From Auanema rhodensis (lineage: Eukaryota; Nematoda; Chromadorea; Rhabditida; Rhabditidae), in the NCBI GenBank assembly GCA_964057225.1, contig CAXKVF010000073.1, positions 1-64,000 of the forward strand: DNA of 64,000 bases. The letters run 5' to 3'. A program made the translations under genes and the position numbers. Position 1 is the stretch's first letter; each line of letters begins with the position of its first letter. The notes under the pieces are model-generated. The model did not search any database. It was not told where the DNA came from and saw nothing but the letters and a program-made list of their open reading frames with translations. This document shows positions 1 to 14,400 of the stretch, one piece after another.

Positions 1-46
1 TGTACATTTAATTAGCATAAATTAAAGTTCACGTAAATTTCAAAGT

Positions 47-59
47 CATGGTTACCATG
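47..59. other. 13-bp dyad in each monomer (representative)
   Basis: CATGGT-T-ACCATG is a perfect 6+1+6 inverted repeat centred on base 53 of the first monomer. In monomers where the next base is A (gaacc or gaagc types) the dyad extends to 7+1+7, TCATGGTTACCATGA. In gcacc-type monomers, including this first one, it stops at six. The dyad is one of the most conserved parts of the monomer; rare exceptions are GGTTATC (25.75 and 27.5 kb), ATAGTTACC (55-58.5 kb) and CATGTTTACC (61.14 kb). Confidence 0.8.
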
Positions 60-140
60 CACCAATATCAATAAAAATTTGTTTTTAGACTAATATGGAC
101 ATGGGGAATCTAATTTTGTAAACCGCATCTCTTTATCTTT

Positions 141-178
141 CACGTGAAGCGAGTTACATACCAAGTGCACATCACGTG
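141..178. other. Paired CACGTG boxes (representative monomer)
   Basis: In the first monomer CACGTG lies at 141-146, inside the 10-bp perfect palindrome TTCACGTGAA, and again at 173-178. The starts are 32 bp apart, about three helical turns. The pair recurs in nearly every one of the roughly 333 monomers. CACGTG is the canonical E-box bound by many bHLH proteins; binding here is inference. The gap from the second box to the first box of the next monomer is 138 bp. Confidence 0.8.
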
Positions 179-2999
179 TACATTTAATTAGCATAAATTA
201 AAGTTCACGTAAATTTCAAAGTCATGGTTACCATGAACCAATATCAATAAAAATTTGTTTTTAGACTAATATAGACATGGGGAATCTAATTTTGAAAACC
301 GCATCTCTTTATCTTTCACGTGAAGCGAGTTACATACCAAGTGCACATCACGTGTACATTTAATTAGCATAAATTAAAGTTCACGTAAACTTCAAAGTCA
401 TGGTTACCATGAAGCAATATCAATAAAAATTTGTTTTTAGACTAATATGGACATGGGGAATCTAATTTTGAAAACCGCATCTCTTTATCTTTCACGTGAA
501 GCGAGTTACATACCAAGTGCACATCACGTGTACAATTAATTAGCATAAATTAAAGTTCACGTAAATTTCAAAGTCATGGTTACCATGAACCAATATCAAT
601 AAAAATTTGTTTTTAGACTAATATGGACATGGGGAATCTAATTTTGAAAACCGCATCTCTTTATCTTTCACGTGAAGCGAGTTACATACCAAGTGCACAT
701 CACGTGTACATTTAATTAGCATAAATTAAAGTTCACGTAAATTTCAAAGTCATGGTTACCATGAACCAATATCAATAAAAATTTGTTTTTAGACTAATAT
801 GGACATGGGAAATCTAATTTTGAAAACCGCATTTCTTTATCTTTCACGTGAAGCGAGTTACATACCAAGTGCACATCACGTGTACATTTAATTAGCATAA
901 ATTAAAGTTCACGTAAATTTCAAAGTCATGGTTACCATGAAGCAATATCAATAAAAATTTGTTTTTAGACTAATATGGACATGGGGAATCTAATTTTGAA
1001 AACCGCATCTCTTTATCTTTCACGTGAAGCGAGTTACATACCAAGTGCACATCACGTGTACATTTAATTAGCATAAATTAAAGTTCACGTAAATTTCAAA
1101 GTCATGGTTACCATGAACCAATATCAATAAAAATTTGTTTTTAGACTAATATGGACATGGGGAATCTAATTTTGAAAACCGCATTTCTTTATCTTTCACG
1201 TGAAGCGAGTTACATACCAAGTGCACATCACGTGTACATTTAATTAGCATAAATTAAAGTTCACGTAAATTTCAAAGTCATGGTTACCATGCACCAATAT
1301 CAATAAAAATTTGTTTTTAGACTAATATGGACATGGGGAATCTAATTTTGAAAACCGCATCTCTTTATCTTTCACGTGAAGCGAGTTACATACCAAGTGC
1401 ACATCACGTGTACATTTAATTAGCATAAATTAAAGTTCACGTAAACTTCAAAGTCATGGTTACCATGAAGCAATATCAATAAAAATTTGTTTTTAGACTA
1501 ATATGGACATGGGGAATCTAATTTTGAAAACCGCATCTCTTTATCTTTCACGTGAAGCGAGTTACATACCAAGTGCACATCACGTGTACAATTAATTAGC
1601 ATAAATTAAAGTTCACGTAAATTTCAAAGTCATGGTTACCATGAACCAATATCAATAAAAATTTGTTTTTAGACTAATATGGACATGGGGAATCTAATTT
1701 TGAAAACCGCATCTCTTTATCTTTCACGTGAAGCGAGTTACATACCAAGTGCACATCACGTGTACATTTAATTAGCATAAATTAAAGTTCACGTAAATTT
1801 CAAAGTCATGGTTACCATGAAGCAATATCAATAAAAATTTGTTTTTAGACTAATATGGACATGGGGAATCTAATTTTGAAAACCGCATCTCTTTATCTTT
1901 CACGTGAAGCGAGTTACATACCAAGTGCACATCACGTGTACATTTAATTAGCATAAATTAAAGTTCACGTAAATTTCAAAGTCATGGTTACCATGAACCA
2001 ATATTAATAAAAATTTGTTTTTAGACTAATATGGACATGGGGAATCTAATTTTGAAAACCGCATCTCTTTATCTTTCACGTGAAGCGAGTTACATACCAA
2101 GTGCACATCACGTGTACATTTAATTAGCATAAATTAAAGTTCACGTAAATTTCAAAGTCATGGTTACCATGAACCAATATCAATAAAAATTTGTTTTTAG
2201 ACTAATATGGACATGGGGAATCTAATTTTGAAAACCGCATCTCTTTATCTTTCACGTGAAGCGAGTTACATACCAAGTGCACATCACGTGTACATTTAAT
2301 TAGCATAAATTAAAGTTCACGTAAATTTCAAAGTCATGGTTACCATGAACCAATATCAATAAAAATTTGTTTTTAGACTAATATGGACATGGGGAATCTA
2401 ATTTTGAAAACCGCATCTCTTTATCTTTCACGTGAAGCGAGTTACATACCAAGTGCACATCACGTGTACATTTAATTAGCATAAATTAAAGTTCACGTAA
2501 ATTTCAAAGTCATGGTTACCATGAACCAATATCAATAAAAATTTGTTTTTAGACTAATATGGACATGGGGAATCTAATTTTGAAAACCGCATTTCTTTAT
2601 CTTTCACGTGAAGCGAGTTACATACCAAGTGCACATCACGTGTACATTTAATTAGCATAAATTAAAGTTCACGTAAACTTCAAAGTCATGGTTACCATGA
2701 AGCAATATCAATAAAAATTTGTTTTTAGACTAATATGGACATGGGGAATCTAATTTTGAAAACCGCATCTCTTTATCTTTCACGTGAAGCGAGTTACATA
2801 CCAAGTGCACATCACGTGTACATTTAATTAGCATAAATTAAAGTTCACGTAAATTTCAAAGTCATGGTTACCATGAACCAATATCAATAAAAATTTGTTT
2901 TTAGACTAATATGGACATGGGGAATCTAATTTTGAAAACCGCATTTCTTTATCTTTCACGTGAAGCGAGTTACATACCAAGTGCACATCACGTGTACAT

Positions 3000-5900
3000 T
3001 TAATTAGCATAAATTAAAGTTCACGTAAATTTCAAAGTCATGGTTACCATGCACCAATATCAATAAAAATTTGTTTTTAGACTAATATGGACATGGGGAA
3101 TCTAATTTTGAAAACCGCATCTCTTTATCTTTCACGTGAAGCGAGTTACATACCAAGTGCACATCACGTGTACATTTAAATAGCATAAATTAAAGTTCAC
3201 GTAAATTTCAAAGTCATGGTTACCATGAACCAATATCAATAAAAATTTGTTTTTAGACTAATATGGACATGGGGAATCTAATTTTGAAAACCGCATCTCT
3301 TTATCTTTCACGTGAAGCGAGTTACATACCAAGTGCACATCACGTGTACATTTAATTAGCATAAATTAAAGTTCACGTAAACTTCAAAGTCATGGTTACC
3401 ATGAAGCAATATCAATAAAAATTTGTTTTTAGACTAATATGGACATGGGGAATCTAATTTTGAAAACCGCATCTCTTTATCTTTCACGTGAAGCGAGTTA
3501 CCCACCAAGTGCACATCACGTGTACATTTAATTAGCATAAATTAAAGTTCACGTAAATTTCAAAGTCATGGTTACCATGAACCAATATCAATAAAAATTT
3601 GTTTTTAGACTAATATGGACATAGGGAATCTAATTTTGAAAACCGCATCTCTTTATCTTTCACGTGAAGCGAGTTACATACCAAGTGCACATCACGTGTA
3701 CATTTAATTAGCATAAATTAAAGTTCACGTAAATTTCAAAGTCATGGTTACCATGAAGCAATATCAATAAAAATTTGTTTTTAGACTAATATGGACATGG
3801 GGAATCTAATTTTGAAAACCGCATCTCTTTATCTTTCACGTGAAGCGAGTTACATACCAAGTGCACATCACGTGTACATTTAATTAGCATAAATTAAAGT
3901 TCACGTAAATTTCAAAGTCATGGTTACCATGAACCAATATCAATAAAAATTTGTTTTTAGACTAATATGGACATGGGGAATCTAATTTTGAAAACCGCAT
4001 CTCTTTATCTTTCACGTGAAGCGAGTTACATACCAAGTGCACATCACGTGTACATTTAATTAGCATAAATTAAAGTTCACGTAAATTTCAAAGTCATGGT
4101 TACCATGAACCAATATCAATAAAAATTTGTTTTTAGACTAATATGGACATGGGGAATCTAATTTTGAAAACCGCATCTCTTTATCTTTCACGTGAAGCGA
4201 GTTACATACCAAGTGCACATCACGTGTACATTTAATTAGCATAAATTAAAGTTCACGTAAATTTCAAAGTCATGGTTACCATGAAGCAATATCAATAAAA
4301 ATTTGTTTTTAGACTAATATGGACATGGGGAATCTAATTTTGAAAACCGCATCTCTTCATCTTTCACGTGAAGCGAGTTACATACCAAGTGCACATCACG
4401 TGTACATTTAATTAGCATAAATTAAAGTTCACGTAAATTTCAAAGTCATGGTTACCATGAACCAATATCAATAAAAATTTGTTTTTAGACTAATATGGAC
4501 ATGGGGAATCTAATTTTGAAAACCGCATCTCTTTATCTTTCACGTGAAGCGAGTTACATACCAAGTGCACATCACGTGTACATTTAATTAGCATAAATTA
4601 AAGTTCACGTAAATTTCAAAGTCATGGTTACCATGAACCAATATCAATAAAAATTTGTTTTTAGACTAATATGGACATGGGGAATCTAATTTTGAAAACC
4701 GCATTTCTTTATCTTTCACGTGAAGCGAGTTACATACCAAGTGCACATCACGTGTACATTTAATTAGCATAAATTAAAGTTCACGTAAATTTCAAAGTCA
4801 TGGTTACCATGCACCAATATCAATAAAAATTTGTTTTTAGACTAATATGGACATGGGGAATCTAATTTTGAAAACCGCATCTCTTTATCTTTCACGTGAA
4901 GCGAGTTACATACCAAGTGCACATCACGTGTACATTTAATTAGCATAAATTAAAGTTCACGTAAATTTCAAAGTCATGGTTACCATGAACCAATATCAAT
5001 AAAAATTTGTTTTTAGACTAATATGGACATGGGGAATCTAATTTTGAAAACCGCATTTCTTTATCTTTCACGTGAAGCGAGTTACATACCAAGTGCACAT
5101 CACGTGTACATTTAATTAGCATAAATTAAAGTTCACGTAAATTTCAAAGTCATGGTTACCATGAACCAATATCAATAAAAATTTGTTTTTAGACTAATAT
5201 GGACATGGGGAATCTAATTTTGAAAACCGCATCTCTTTATCTTTCACGTGAAGCGAGTTACATACCAAGTGCACATCACGTGTACATTTAATTAGCATAA
5301 ATTAAAGTTCACGTAAATTTCAAAGTCATGGTTACCATGAACCAATATCAATAAAAATTTGTTTTTAGACTAATATGGACATGGGGAATCTAATTTTGAA
5401 AACCGCATCTCTTTATCTTTCACGTGAAGCGAGTTACATACCAAGTGCACATCACGTGTACATTTAATTAGCATAAATTAAAGTTCACGTAAATTTCAAA
5501 GTCATGGTTACCATGAAGCAATATCAATAAAAATTTGTTTTTAGACTAATATGGACATGGGGAATCTAATTTTGAAAACCGCATCTCTTTATCTTTCACG
5601 TGAAGCGAGTTACATACCAAGTGCACATCACGTGTACATTTAATTAGCATAAATTAAAGTTCACGTAAATTTCAAAGTCATGGTTACCATGAACCAATAT
5701 CAATAAAAATTTGTTTTTAGACTAATATGGACATGGGGAATCTAATTTTGAAAACCGCATCTCTTTATCTTTCACGTGAAGCGAGTTACATACCAAGTGC
5801 ACATCACGTGTACATTTAATTAGCATAAATTAAAGTTCACGTAAATTTCAAAGTCATGGTTACCATGAACCAATATCAATAAAAATTTGTTTTTAGACTA

Positions 5901-8900
5901 ATATGGACATGGGGAATCTAATTTTGAAAACCGCATCTCTTTATCTTTCACGTGAAGCGAGTTACATACCAAGTGCACATCACGTGTACATTCAATTAGC
6001 ATAAATTAAAGTTCACGTAAACTTCAAAGTCATGGTTACCATGAAGCAATATCAATAAAAATTTGTTTTTAGACTAATATGGACATGGGGAATCTAATTT
6101 TGAAAACCGCATCTCTTTATCTTTCACGTGAAGCGAGTTACATACCAAGTGCACATCACGTGTACATTTAATTAGCATAAATTAAAGTTCACGTAAATTT
6201 CAAAGTCATGGTTACCATGAAGCAATATCAATAAAAATTTGTTTTTAGACTAATATGGACATGGGGAATCTAATTTTGAAAACCGCATCTCTTTATCTTT
6301 CACGTGAAGCGAGTTACATACCAAGTGCACATCACGTGTACATTTAATTAGCATAAATTAAAGTTCACGTAAATTTCAAAGTCATGGTTACCATGAAGCA
6401 ATATCAATAAAAATTTGTTTTTAGACTAATATGGACATGGGGAATCTAATTTTGAAAACCGCATCTCTTTATCTTTCACGTGAAGCGAGTTACATACCAA
6501 GTGCACATCACGTGTACATTTAATTAGCATAAATTAAAGTTCACGTAAATTTCAAAGTCATGGTTACCATGAACCAATATCAATAAAAATTTGTTTTTAG
6601 ACTAATATGGACATGGGGAATCTAATTTTGAAAACCGCACCTCTTTATCTTTCACGTGAAGCGAGTTACATACCAAGTGCACATCACGTGTACATTTAAT
6701 TAGCATAAATTAAAGTTCACGTAAATTTCAAAGTCATGGTTACCATGAACCAATATCAATAAAAATTTGTTTTTAGACTAATATGGACATGGGGAATCTA
6801 ATTTTGAAAACCGCATCTCTTTATCTTTCACGTGAAGCGAGTTACATACCAAGTGCACATCACGTGTACATTTAATTAGCATAAATTAAAGTTCACGTAA
6901 ATTTCAAAGTCATGGTTACCATGAAGCAATATCAATAAAAATTTGTTTTTAGACTAATATGGACATGGGGAATCTAATTTTGAAAACCGCATCTCTTCAT
7001 CTTTCACGTGAAGCGAGTTACATACCAAGTGCACATCACGTGTACATTTAATTAGCATAAATTAAAGTTCACGTAAATTTCAAAGTCATGGTTACCATGC
7101 ACCAATATCAATAAAAATTTGTTTTTAGACTAATATGGACATGGGGAATCTAATTTTGAAAACCGCATCTCTTTATCTTTCACGTGAAGCGAGTTACATA
7201 CCAAGTGCACATCACGTGTACATTTAAATAGCATAAATTAAAGTTCACGTAAATTTCAAAGTCATGGTTACCATGAACCAATATCAATAAAAATTTGTTT
7301 TTAGACTAATATGGACATGGGGAATCTAATTTTGAAAACCGCATCTCTTTATCTTTCACGTGAAGCGAGTTACATACCAAGTGCACATCACGTGTACATT
7401 TAATTAGCATAAATTAAAGTTCACGTAAATTTCAAAGTCATGGTTACCATGAACCAATATCAATAAAAATTTGTTTTTAGACTAATATGGACATGGGGAA
7501 TCTAATTTTGAAAACCGCATTTCTTTATCTTTCACGTGAAGCGAGTTACATACCAAGTGCACATCACGTGTACATTTAATTAGCATAAATTAAAGTTCAC
7601 GTAAATTTCAAAGTCATGGTTACCATGCACCAATATCAATAAAAATTTGTTTTTAGACTAATATGGACATGGGGAATCTAATTTTGAAAACCGCATCTCT
7701 TTATCTTTCACGTGAAGCGAGTTACATACCAAGTGCACATCACGTGTACATTTAATTAGCATAAATTAAAGTTCACGTAAATTTCAAAGTCATGGTTACC
7801 ATGAACCAATATCAATAAAAATTTGTTTTTAGACTAATATGGACATGGGGAATCTAATTTTGAAAACCGCATTTCTTTATCTTTCACGTGAAGCGAGTTA
7901 CATACCAAGTGCACATCACGTGTACATTTAATTAGCATAAATTAAAGTTCACGTAAATTTCAAAGTCATGGTTACCATGAACCAATATCAATAAAAATTT
8001 GTTTTTAGACTAATATGGACATGGGGAATCTAATTTTGAAAACCGCATCTCTTTATCTTTCACGTGAAGCGAGTTACATACCAAGTGCACATCACGTGTA
8101 CATTTAATTAGCATAAATTAAAGTTCACGTAAATTTCAAAGTCATGGTTACCATGAACCAATATCAATAAAAATTTGTTTTTAGACTAATATGGACATGG
8201 GGAATCTAATTTTGAAAACCGCATCTCTTTATCTTTCACGTGAAGCGAGTTACATACCAAGTGCACATCACGTGTACATTTAATTAGCATAAATTAAAGT
8301 TCACGTAAATTTCAAAGTCATGGTTACCATGAAGCAATATCAATAAAAATTTGTTTTTAGACTAATATGGACATGGGGAATCTAATTTTGAAAACCGCAT
8401 CTCTTTATCTTTCACGTGAAGCGAGTTACATACCAAGTGCACATCACGTGTACATTTAATTAGCATAAATTAAAGTTCACGTAAATTTCAAAGTCATGGT
8501 TACCATGAACCAATATCAATAAAAATTTGTTTTTAGACTAATATGGACATGGGGAATCTAATTTTGAAAACCGCATCTCTTTATCTTTCACGTGAAGCGA
8601 GTTACATACCAAGTGCACATCACGTGTACATTTAATTAGCATAAATTAAAGTTCACGTAAATTTCAAAGTCATGGTTACCATGAACCAATATCAATAAAA
8701 ATTTGTTTTTAGACTAATATGGACATGGGGAATCTAATTTTGAAAACCGCATCTCTTTATCTTTCACGTGAAGCGAGTTACATACCAAGTGCACATCACG
8801 TGTACATTCAATTAGCATAAATTAAAGTTCACGTAAACTTCAAAGTCATGGTTACCATGAAGCAATATCAATAAAAATTTGTTTTTAGACTAATATGGAC

Positions 8901-9700
8901 ATGGGGAATCTAATTTTGAAAACCGCATCTCTTTATCTTTCACGTGAAGCGAGTTACATACCAAGTGCACATCACGTGTACATTTAATTAGCATAAATTA
9001 AAGTTCACGTAAATTTCAAAGTCATGGTTACCATGAACCAATATCAATAAAAATTTGTTTTTAGACTAATATGGACATGGGGAATCTAATTTTGAAAACC
9101 GCATCTCTTTATCTTTCACGTGAAGCGAGTTACATACCAAGTGCACATCACGTGTACATTTAATTAGCATAAATTAAAGTTCACGTAAATTTCAAAGTCA
9201 TGGTTACCATGAAGCAATATCAATAAAAATTTGTTTTTAGACTAATATGGACATGGGGAATCTAATTTTGAAAACCGCATCTCTTCATCTTTCACGTGAA
9301 GCGAGTTACATACCAAGTGCACATCACGTGTACATTTAATTAGCATAAATTAAAGTTCACGTAAATTTCAAAGTCATGGTTACCATGCACCAATATCAAT
9401 AAAAATTTGTTTTTAGACTAATATGGACATGGGGAATCTAATTTTGAAAACCGCATCTCTTTATCTTTCACGTGAAGCGAGTTACATACCAAGTGCACAT
9501 CACGTGTACATTTAAATAGCATAAATTAAAGTTCACGTAAATTTCAAAGTCATGGTTACCATGAACCAATATCAATAAAAATTTGTTTTTAGACTAATAT
9601 GGACATGGGGAATCTAATTTTGAAAACCGCATCTCTTTATCTTTCACGTGAAGCGAGTTACATACCAAGTGCACATCACGTGTACATTTAATTAGCATAA
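3000..9700. repeat. Mosaic higher-order repeats of 13, 15, 16 and 23 monomers
   Basis: TTTAAATAG marks lie at 3175, 7223 and 9511 (gaps of 23 and 13 monomers). CTCTTCATC marks lie at 4358, 6998 and 9286 (15 and 13 monomers). The TTCAATTAG marks at 5993 and 8809 are 16 monomers apart, and the monomer-type order around 4.6-6.1 kb and 7.4-8.9 kb agrees over nine successive monomers. The spacings differ from marker to marker, so the block is a mosaic rather than one clean HOR. Confidence 0.75.
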
Positions 9701-9849
9701 ATTAAAGTTCACGTAAACTTCAAAGTCATGGTTACCATGAAGCAATATCAATAAAAATTTGTTTTTAGACTAATATGGACATGGGGAATCTAATTTTGAA
9801 AACCGCATCTCTTTATCTTTCACGTGAAGCGAGTTACATACCAAGTGCA

Positions 9850-11430
9850 CATCACGTGTACATTTAATTAGCATAAATTAAAGTTCACGTAAATTTCAAA
9901 GTCATGGTTACCATGAACCAATATCAATAAAAATTTGTTTTTAGACTAATATGGACATGGGGAATCTAATTTTGAAAACCGCATCTCTTTATCTTTCACG
10001 TGAAGCGAGTTACATACCAAGTGCACATCACGTGTACATTTAATTAGCATAAATTAAAGTTCACGTAAATTTCAAAGTCATGGTTACCATGAAGCAATAT
10101 CAATAAAAATTTGTTTTTAGACTAATATGGACATGGGGAATCTAATTTTGAAAACCGCATCTCTTTATCTATCACGTGAAGCGAGTTACATACCAAGTGC
10201 ACATCACGTGTACATTTAATTAGCATAAATTAAAGTTCACGTAAATTTCAAAGTCATGGTTACCATGAACCAATATCAATAAAAATTTGTTTTTAGACTA
10301 ATATGGACATGGGGAATCTAATTTTGAAAACCGCATCTCTTTATCTTTCACGTGAAGCGAGTTACATACCAAGTGCACATCACGTGTACATTTAATTAGC
10401 ATAAATTAAAGTTCACGTAAATTTCAAAGTCATGGTTACCATGAACCAATATCAATAAAAATTTGTTTTTAGACTAATATGGACATGGGGAATCTAATTT
10501 TGAAAACCGCATCTCTTTATCTTTCACGTGAAGCGAGTTACATACCAAGTGCACATCACGTGTACATTTAATTAGCATAAATTAAAGTTCACGTAAACTT
10601 CAAAGTCATGGTTACCATGAACCAATATCAATAAAAATTTGTTTTTAGACTAATATGGACATGGGGAATCTAATTTTGAAAACCGCATCTCTTTATCTTT
10701 CACGTGAAGCGAGTTACATACCAAGTGCACATCACGTGTACATTTAATTAGCATAAATTAAAGTTCACGTAAATTTCAAAGTCATGGTTACCATGAAGCA
10801 ATATCAATAAAAATTTGTTTTTAGACTAATATGGACATGGGGAATCTAATTTTGAAAACCGCATCTCTTTATCTATCACGTGAAGCGAGTTACATACCAA
10901 GTGCACATCACGTGTACATTTAATTAGCATAAATTAAAGTTCACGTAAATTTCAAAGTCATGGTTACCATGAACCAATATCAATAAAAATTTGTTTTTAG
11001 ACTAATATGGACATGGGGAATCTAATTTTGAAAACCGCATCTCTTTATCTTTCACGTGAAGCGAGTTACATACCAAGTGCACATCACGTGTACATTTAAT
11101 TAGCATAAATTAAAGTTCACGTAAATTTCAAAGTCATGGTTACCATGAACCAATATCAATAAAAATTTGTTTTTAGACTAATATGGACATGGGGAATCTA
11201 ATTTTGAAAACCGCATCTCTTTATCTTTCACGTGAAGCGAGTTACATACCAAGTGCACATCACGTGTACATTTAATTAGCATAAATTAAAGTTCACGTAA
11301 ACTTCAAAGTCATGGTTACCATGAACCAATATCAATAAAAATTTGTTTTTAGACTAATATGGACATGGGGAATCTAATTTTGAAAACCGCATCTCTTTAT
11401 CTTTCACGTGAAGCGAGTTACATACCAAGT
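9850..11430. repeat. Local 4-monomer (704-bp) duplication in satellite
   Basis: The rare variant ATCTATCACG occurs only at about 10171 and 10875, exactly 704 bp (4 x 176) apart. The surrounding order of dyad-flank types (G, A, A, A with TAAACTTC in the last) repeats in step. This is a small tandem duplication of four monomers. Confidence 0.8.
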
Positions 11431-14400
11431 GCACATCACGTGTACATTTAATTAGCATAAATTAAAGTTCACGTAAATTTCAAAGTCATGGTTACCATGA
11501 ACCAATATCAATAAAAATTTGTTTTTAGACTAATATGGACATGGGGAATCTAATTTTGAAAACCGCATCTCTTTATCTTTCACGTGAAGCGAGTTACATA
11601 CCAAGTGCACATCACGTGTACATTTAATTAGCATAAATTAAAGTTCACGTAAATTTCAAAGTCATGGTTACCATGAAGCAATATCAATAAAAATTTGTTT
11701 TTAGACTAATATGGACATGGGGAATCTAATTTTGAAAACCGCATCTCTTCATCTTTCACGTGAAGCGAGTTACATACCAAGTGCACATCACGTGTACATT
11801 TAATTAGCATAAATTAAAGTTCACGTAAATTTCAAAGTCATGGTTACCATGCACCAATATCAATAAAAATTTGTTTTTAGACTAATATGGACATGGGGAA
11901 TCTAATTTTGAAAACCGCATCTCTTTATCTTTCACGTGAAGCGAGTTACATATCAAGTGCACATCACGTGTACATTTAATTAGCATAAATTAAAGTTCAC
12001 GTAAATTTCAAAGTCATGGTTACCATGCACCAATATCAATAAAAATTTGTTTTTAGACTAATATGGACATGGGGAATCTAATTTTGAAAACCGCATCTCT
12101 TTATCTTTCACGTGAAGCGAGTTACATACCAAGTGCACATCACGTGTACATTTAAATAGCATAAATTAAAGTTCACGTAAATTTCAAAGTCATGGTTACC
12201 ATGAACCAATATCAATAAAAATTTGTTTTTAGACTAATATGGACATGGGGAATCTAATTTTGAAAACCGCATCTCTTTATCTTTCACGTGAAGCGAGTTA
12301 CATACCAAGTGCACATCACGTGTACATTTAATTAGCATAAATTAAAGTTCACGTAAACTTCAAAGTCATGGTTACCATGAAGCAATATCAATAAAAATTT
12401 GTTTTTAGACTAATATGGACATGGGGAATCTAATTTTGAAAACCGCATCTCTTTATCTTTCACGTGAAGCGAGTTACATACCAAGTGCACATCACGTGTA
12501 CATTTAAATAGCATAAATTAAAGTTCACGTAAATTTCAAAGTCATGGTTACCATGAACCAATATCAATAAAAATTTGTTTTTAGACTAATATGGACATGG
12601 GGAATCTAATTTTGAAAACCGCATCTCTTTATCTTTCACGTGAAGCGAGTTACATACCAAGTGCACATCACGTGTACATTTAATTAGCATAAATTAAAGT
12701 TCACGTAAACTTCAAAGTCATGGTTACCATGAAGCAATATCAATAAAAATTTGTTTTTAGACTAATATGGACATGGGGAATCTAATTTTGAAAACCGCAT
12801 CTCTTTATCTTTCACGTGAAGCGAGTTACATACCAAGTGCACATCACGTGTACATTTAATTAGCATAAATTAAAGTTCACGTAAATTTCAAAGTCATGGT
12901 TACCATGAACCAATATCAATAAAAATTTGTTTTTAGACTAATATGGACATGGGGAATCTAATTTTGAAAACCGCATCTCTTTATCTTTCACGTGAAGCGA
13001 GTTACATACCAAGTGCACATCACGTGTACATTTAATTAGCATAAATTAAAGTTCACGTAAATTTCAAAGTCATGGTTACCATGAACCAATATCAATAAAA
13101 ATTTGTTTTTAGACTAATATGGACATGGGGAATCTAATTTTGAAAACCGCATCTCTTTATCTTTCACGTGAAGCGAGTTACATACCAAGTGCACATCACG
13201 TGTACATTTAACTAGCATAAATTAAAGTTCACGTAAATTTCAAAGTCATGGTTACCATGAAGCAATATCAATAAAAATTTGTTTTTAGACTAATATGGAC
13301 ATGGGGAATCTAATTTTGAAAACCGCATCTCTTTATCTTTCACGTGAAGCGAGTTACATACCAAGTGCACATCACGTGTACATTTAATTAGCATAAATTA
13401 AAGTTCACGTAAATTTCAAAGTCATGGTTACCATGAACCAATATCAATAAAAATTTGTTTTTAGACTAATATGGACATGGGGAATCTAATTTTGAAAACC
13501 GCATCTCTTTATCTTTCACGTGAAGCTAGTTACATACCAAGTGCACATCACGTGTACATTTAATTAGCATAAATTAAAGTTCACGTAAATTTCAAAGTCA
13601 TGGTTACCATGAAGCAATATCAATAAAAATTTGTTTTTAGACTAATATGGACATGGGGAATCTAATTTTGAAAACCGCATCTCTTTATCTTTCACGTGAA
13701 GCGAGTTACATACCAAGTGCACATCACGTGTACATTTAATTAGCATAAATTAAAGTTCACGTAAATTTCAAAGTCATGGTTACCATGCACCAATATCAAT
13801 AAAAATTTGTTTTTAGACTAATATGGACATGGGGAATCTAATTTTGGAAACCGCATCTCTTTATCTTTCACGTGAAGCGAGTTACATACCAAGTGCACAT
13901 CACGTGTACATTTAATTAGCATAAATTAAAGTTCACGTAAATTTCAAAGTCATGGTTACCATGAACCAATATCAATGAAAATTTGTTTTTAGACTAATGT
14001 GGACATGGGGAATCTAATTTTGAAAACCGCATCTCTTTATCTTTCACGTGAAGCGAGTTACATACCAAGTGCACATCACGTGTACATTTAATTAGCATAA
14101 ATTAAAGTTCACGTAAATTTCAAAGTCATGGTTACCATGAACCAATATCAATAAAAATTTGTTTTTAGACTAATATGGACATGGGGAATCTAATTTTGAA
14201 AACCGCATCTCTTTATCTTTCACGTGAAGCGAGTTACATACCAAGTGCACATCACGTGTACATTTAATTAGCATAAATTAAAGTTCACGTAAACTTCAAA
14301 GTCATGGTTACCATGAAGCAATATCAATAAAAATTTGTTTTTAGACTAATATGGACATGGGGAATCTAATTTTGAAAACCGCATCTCTTTATCTTTCACG

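Noticed and set aside
1-176. CENP-B box in the satellite monomer
   Set aside because: I looked for the TTCG...A..CGGG pattern and found no match in the consensus on either strand.
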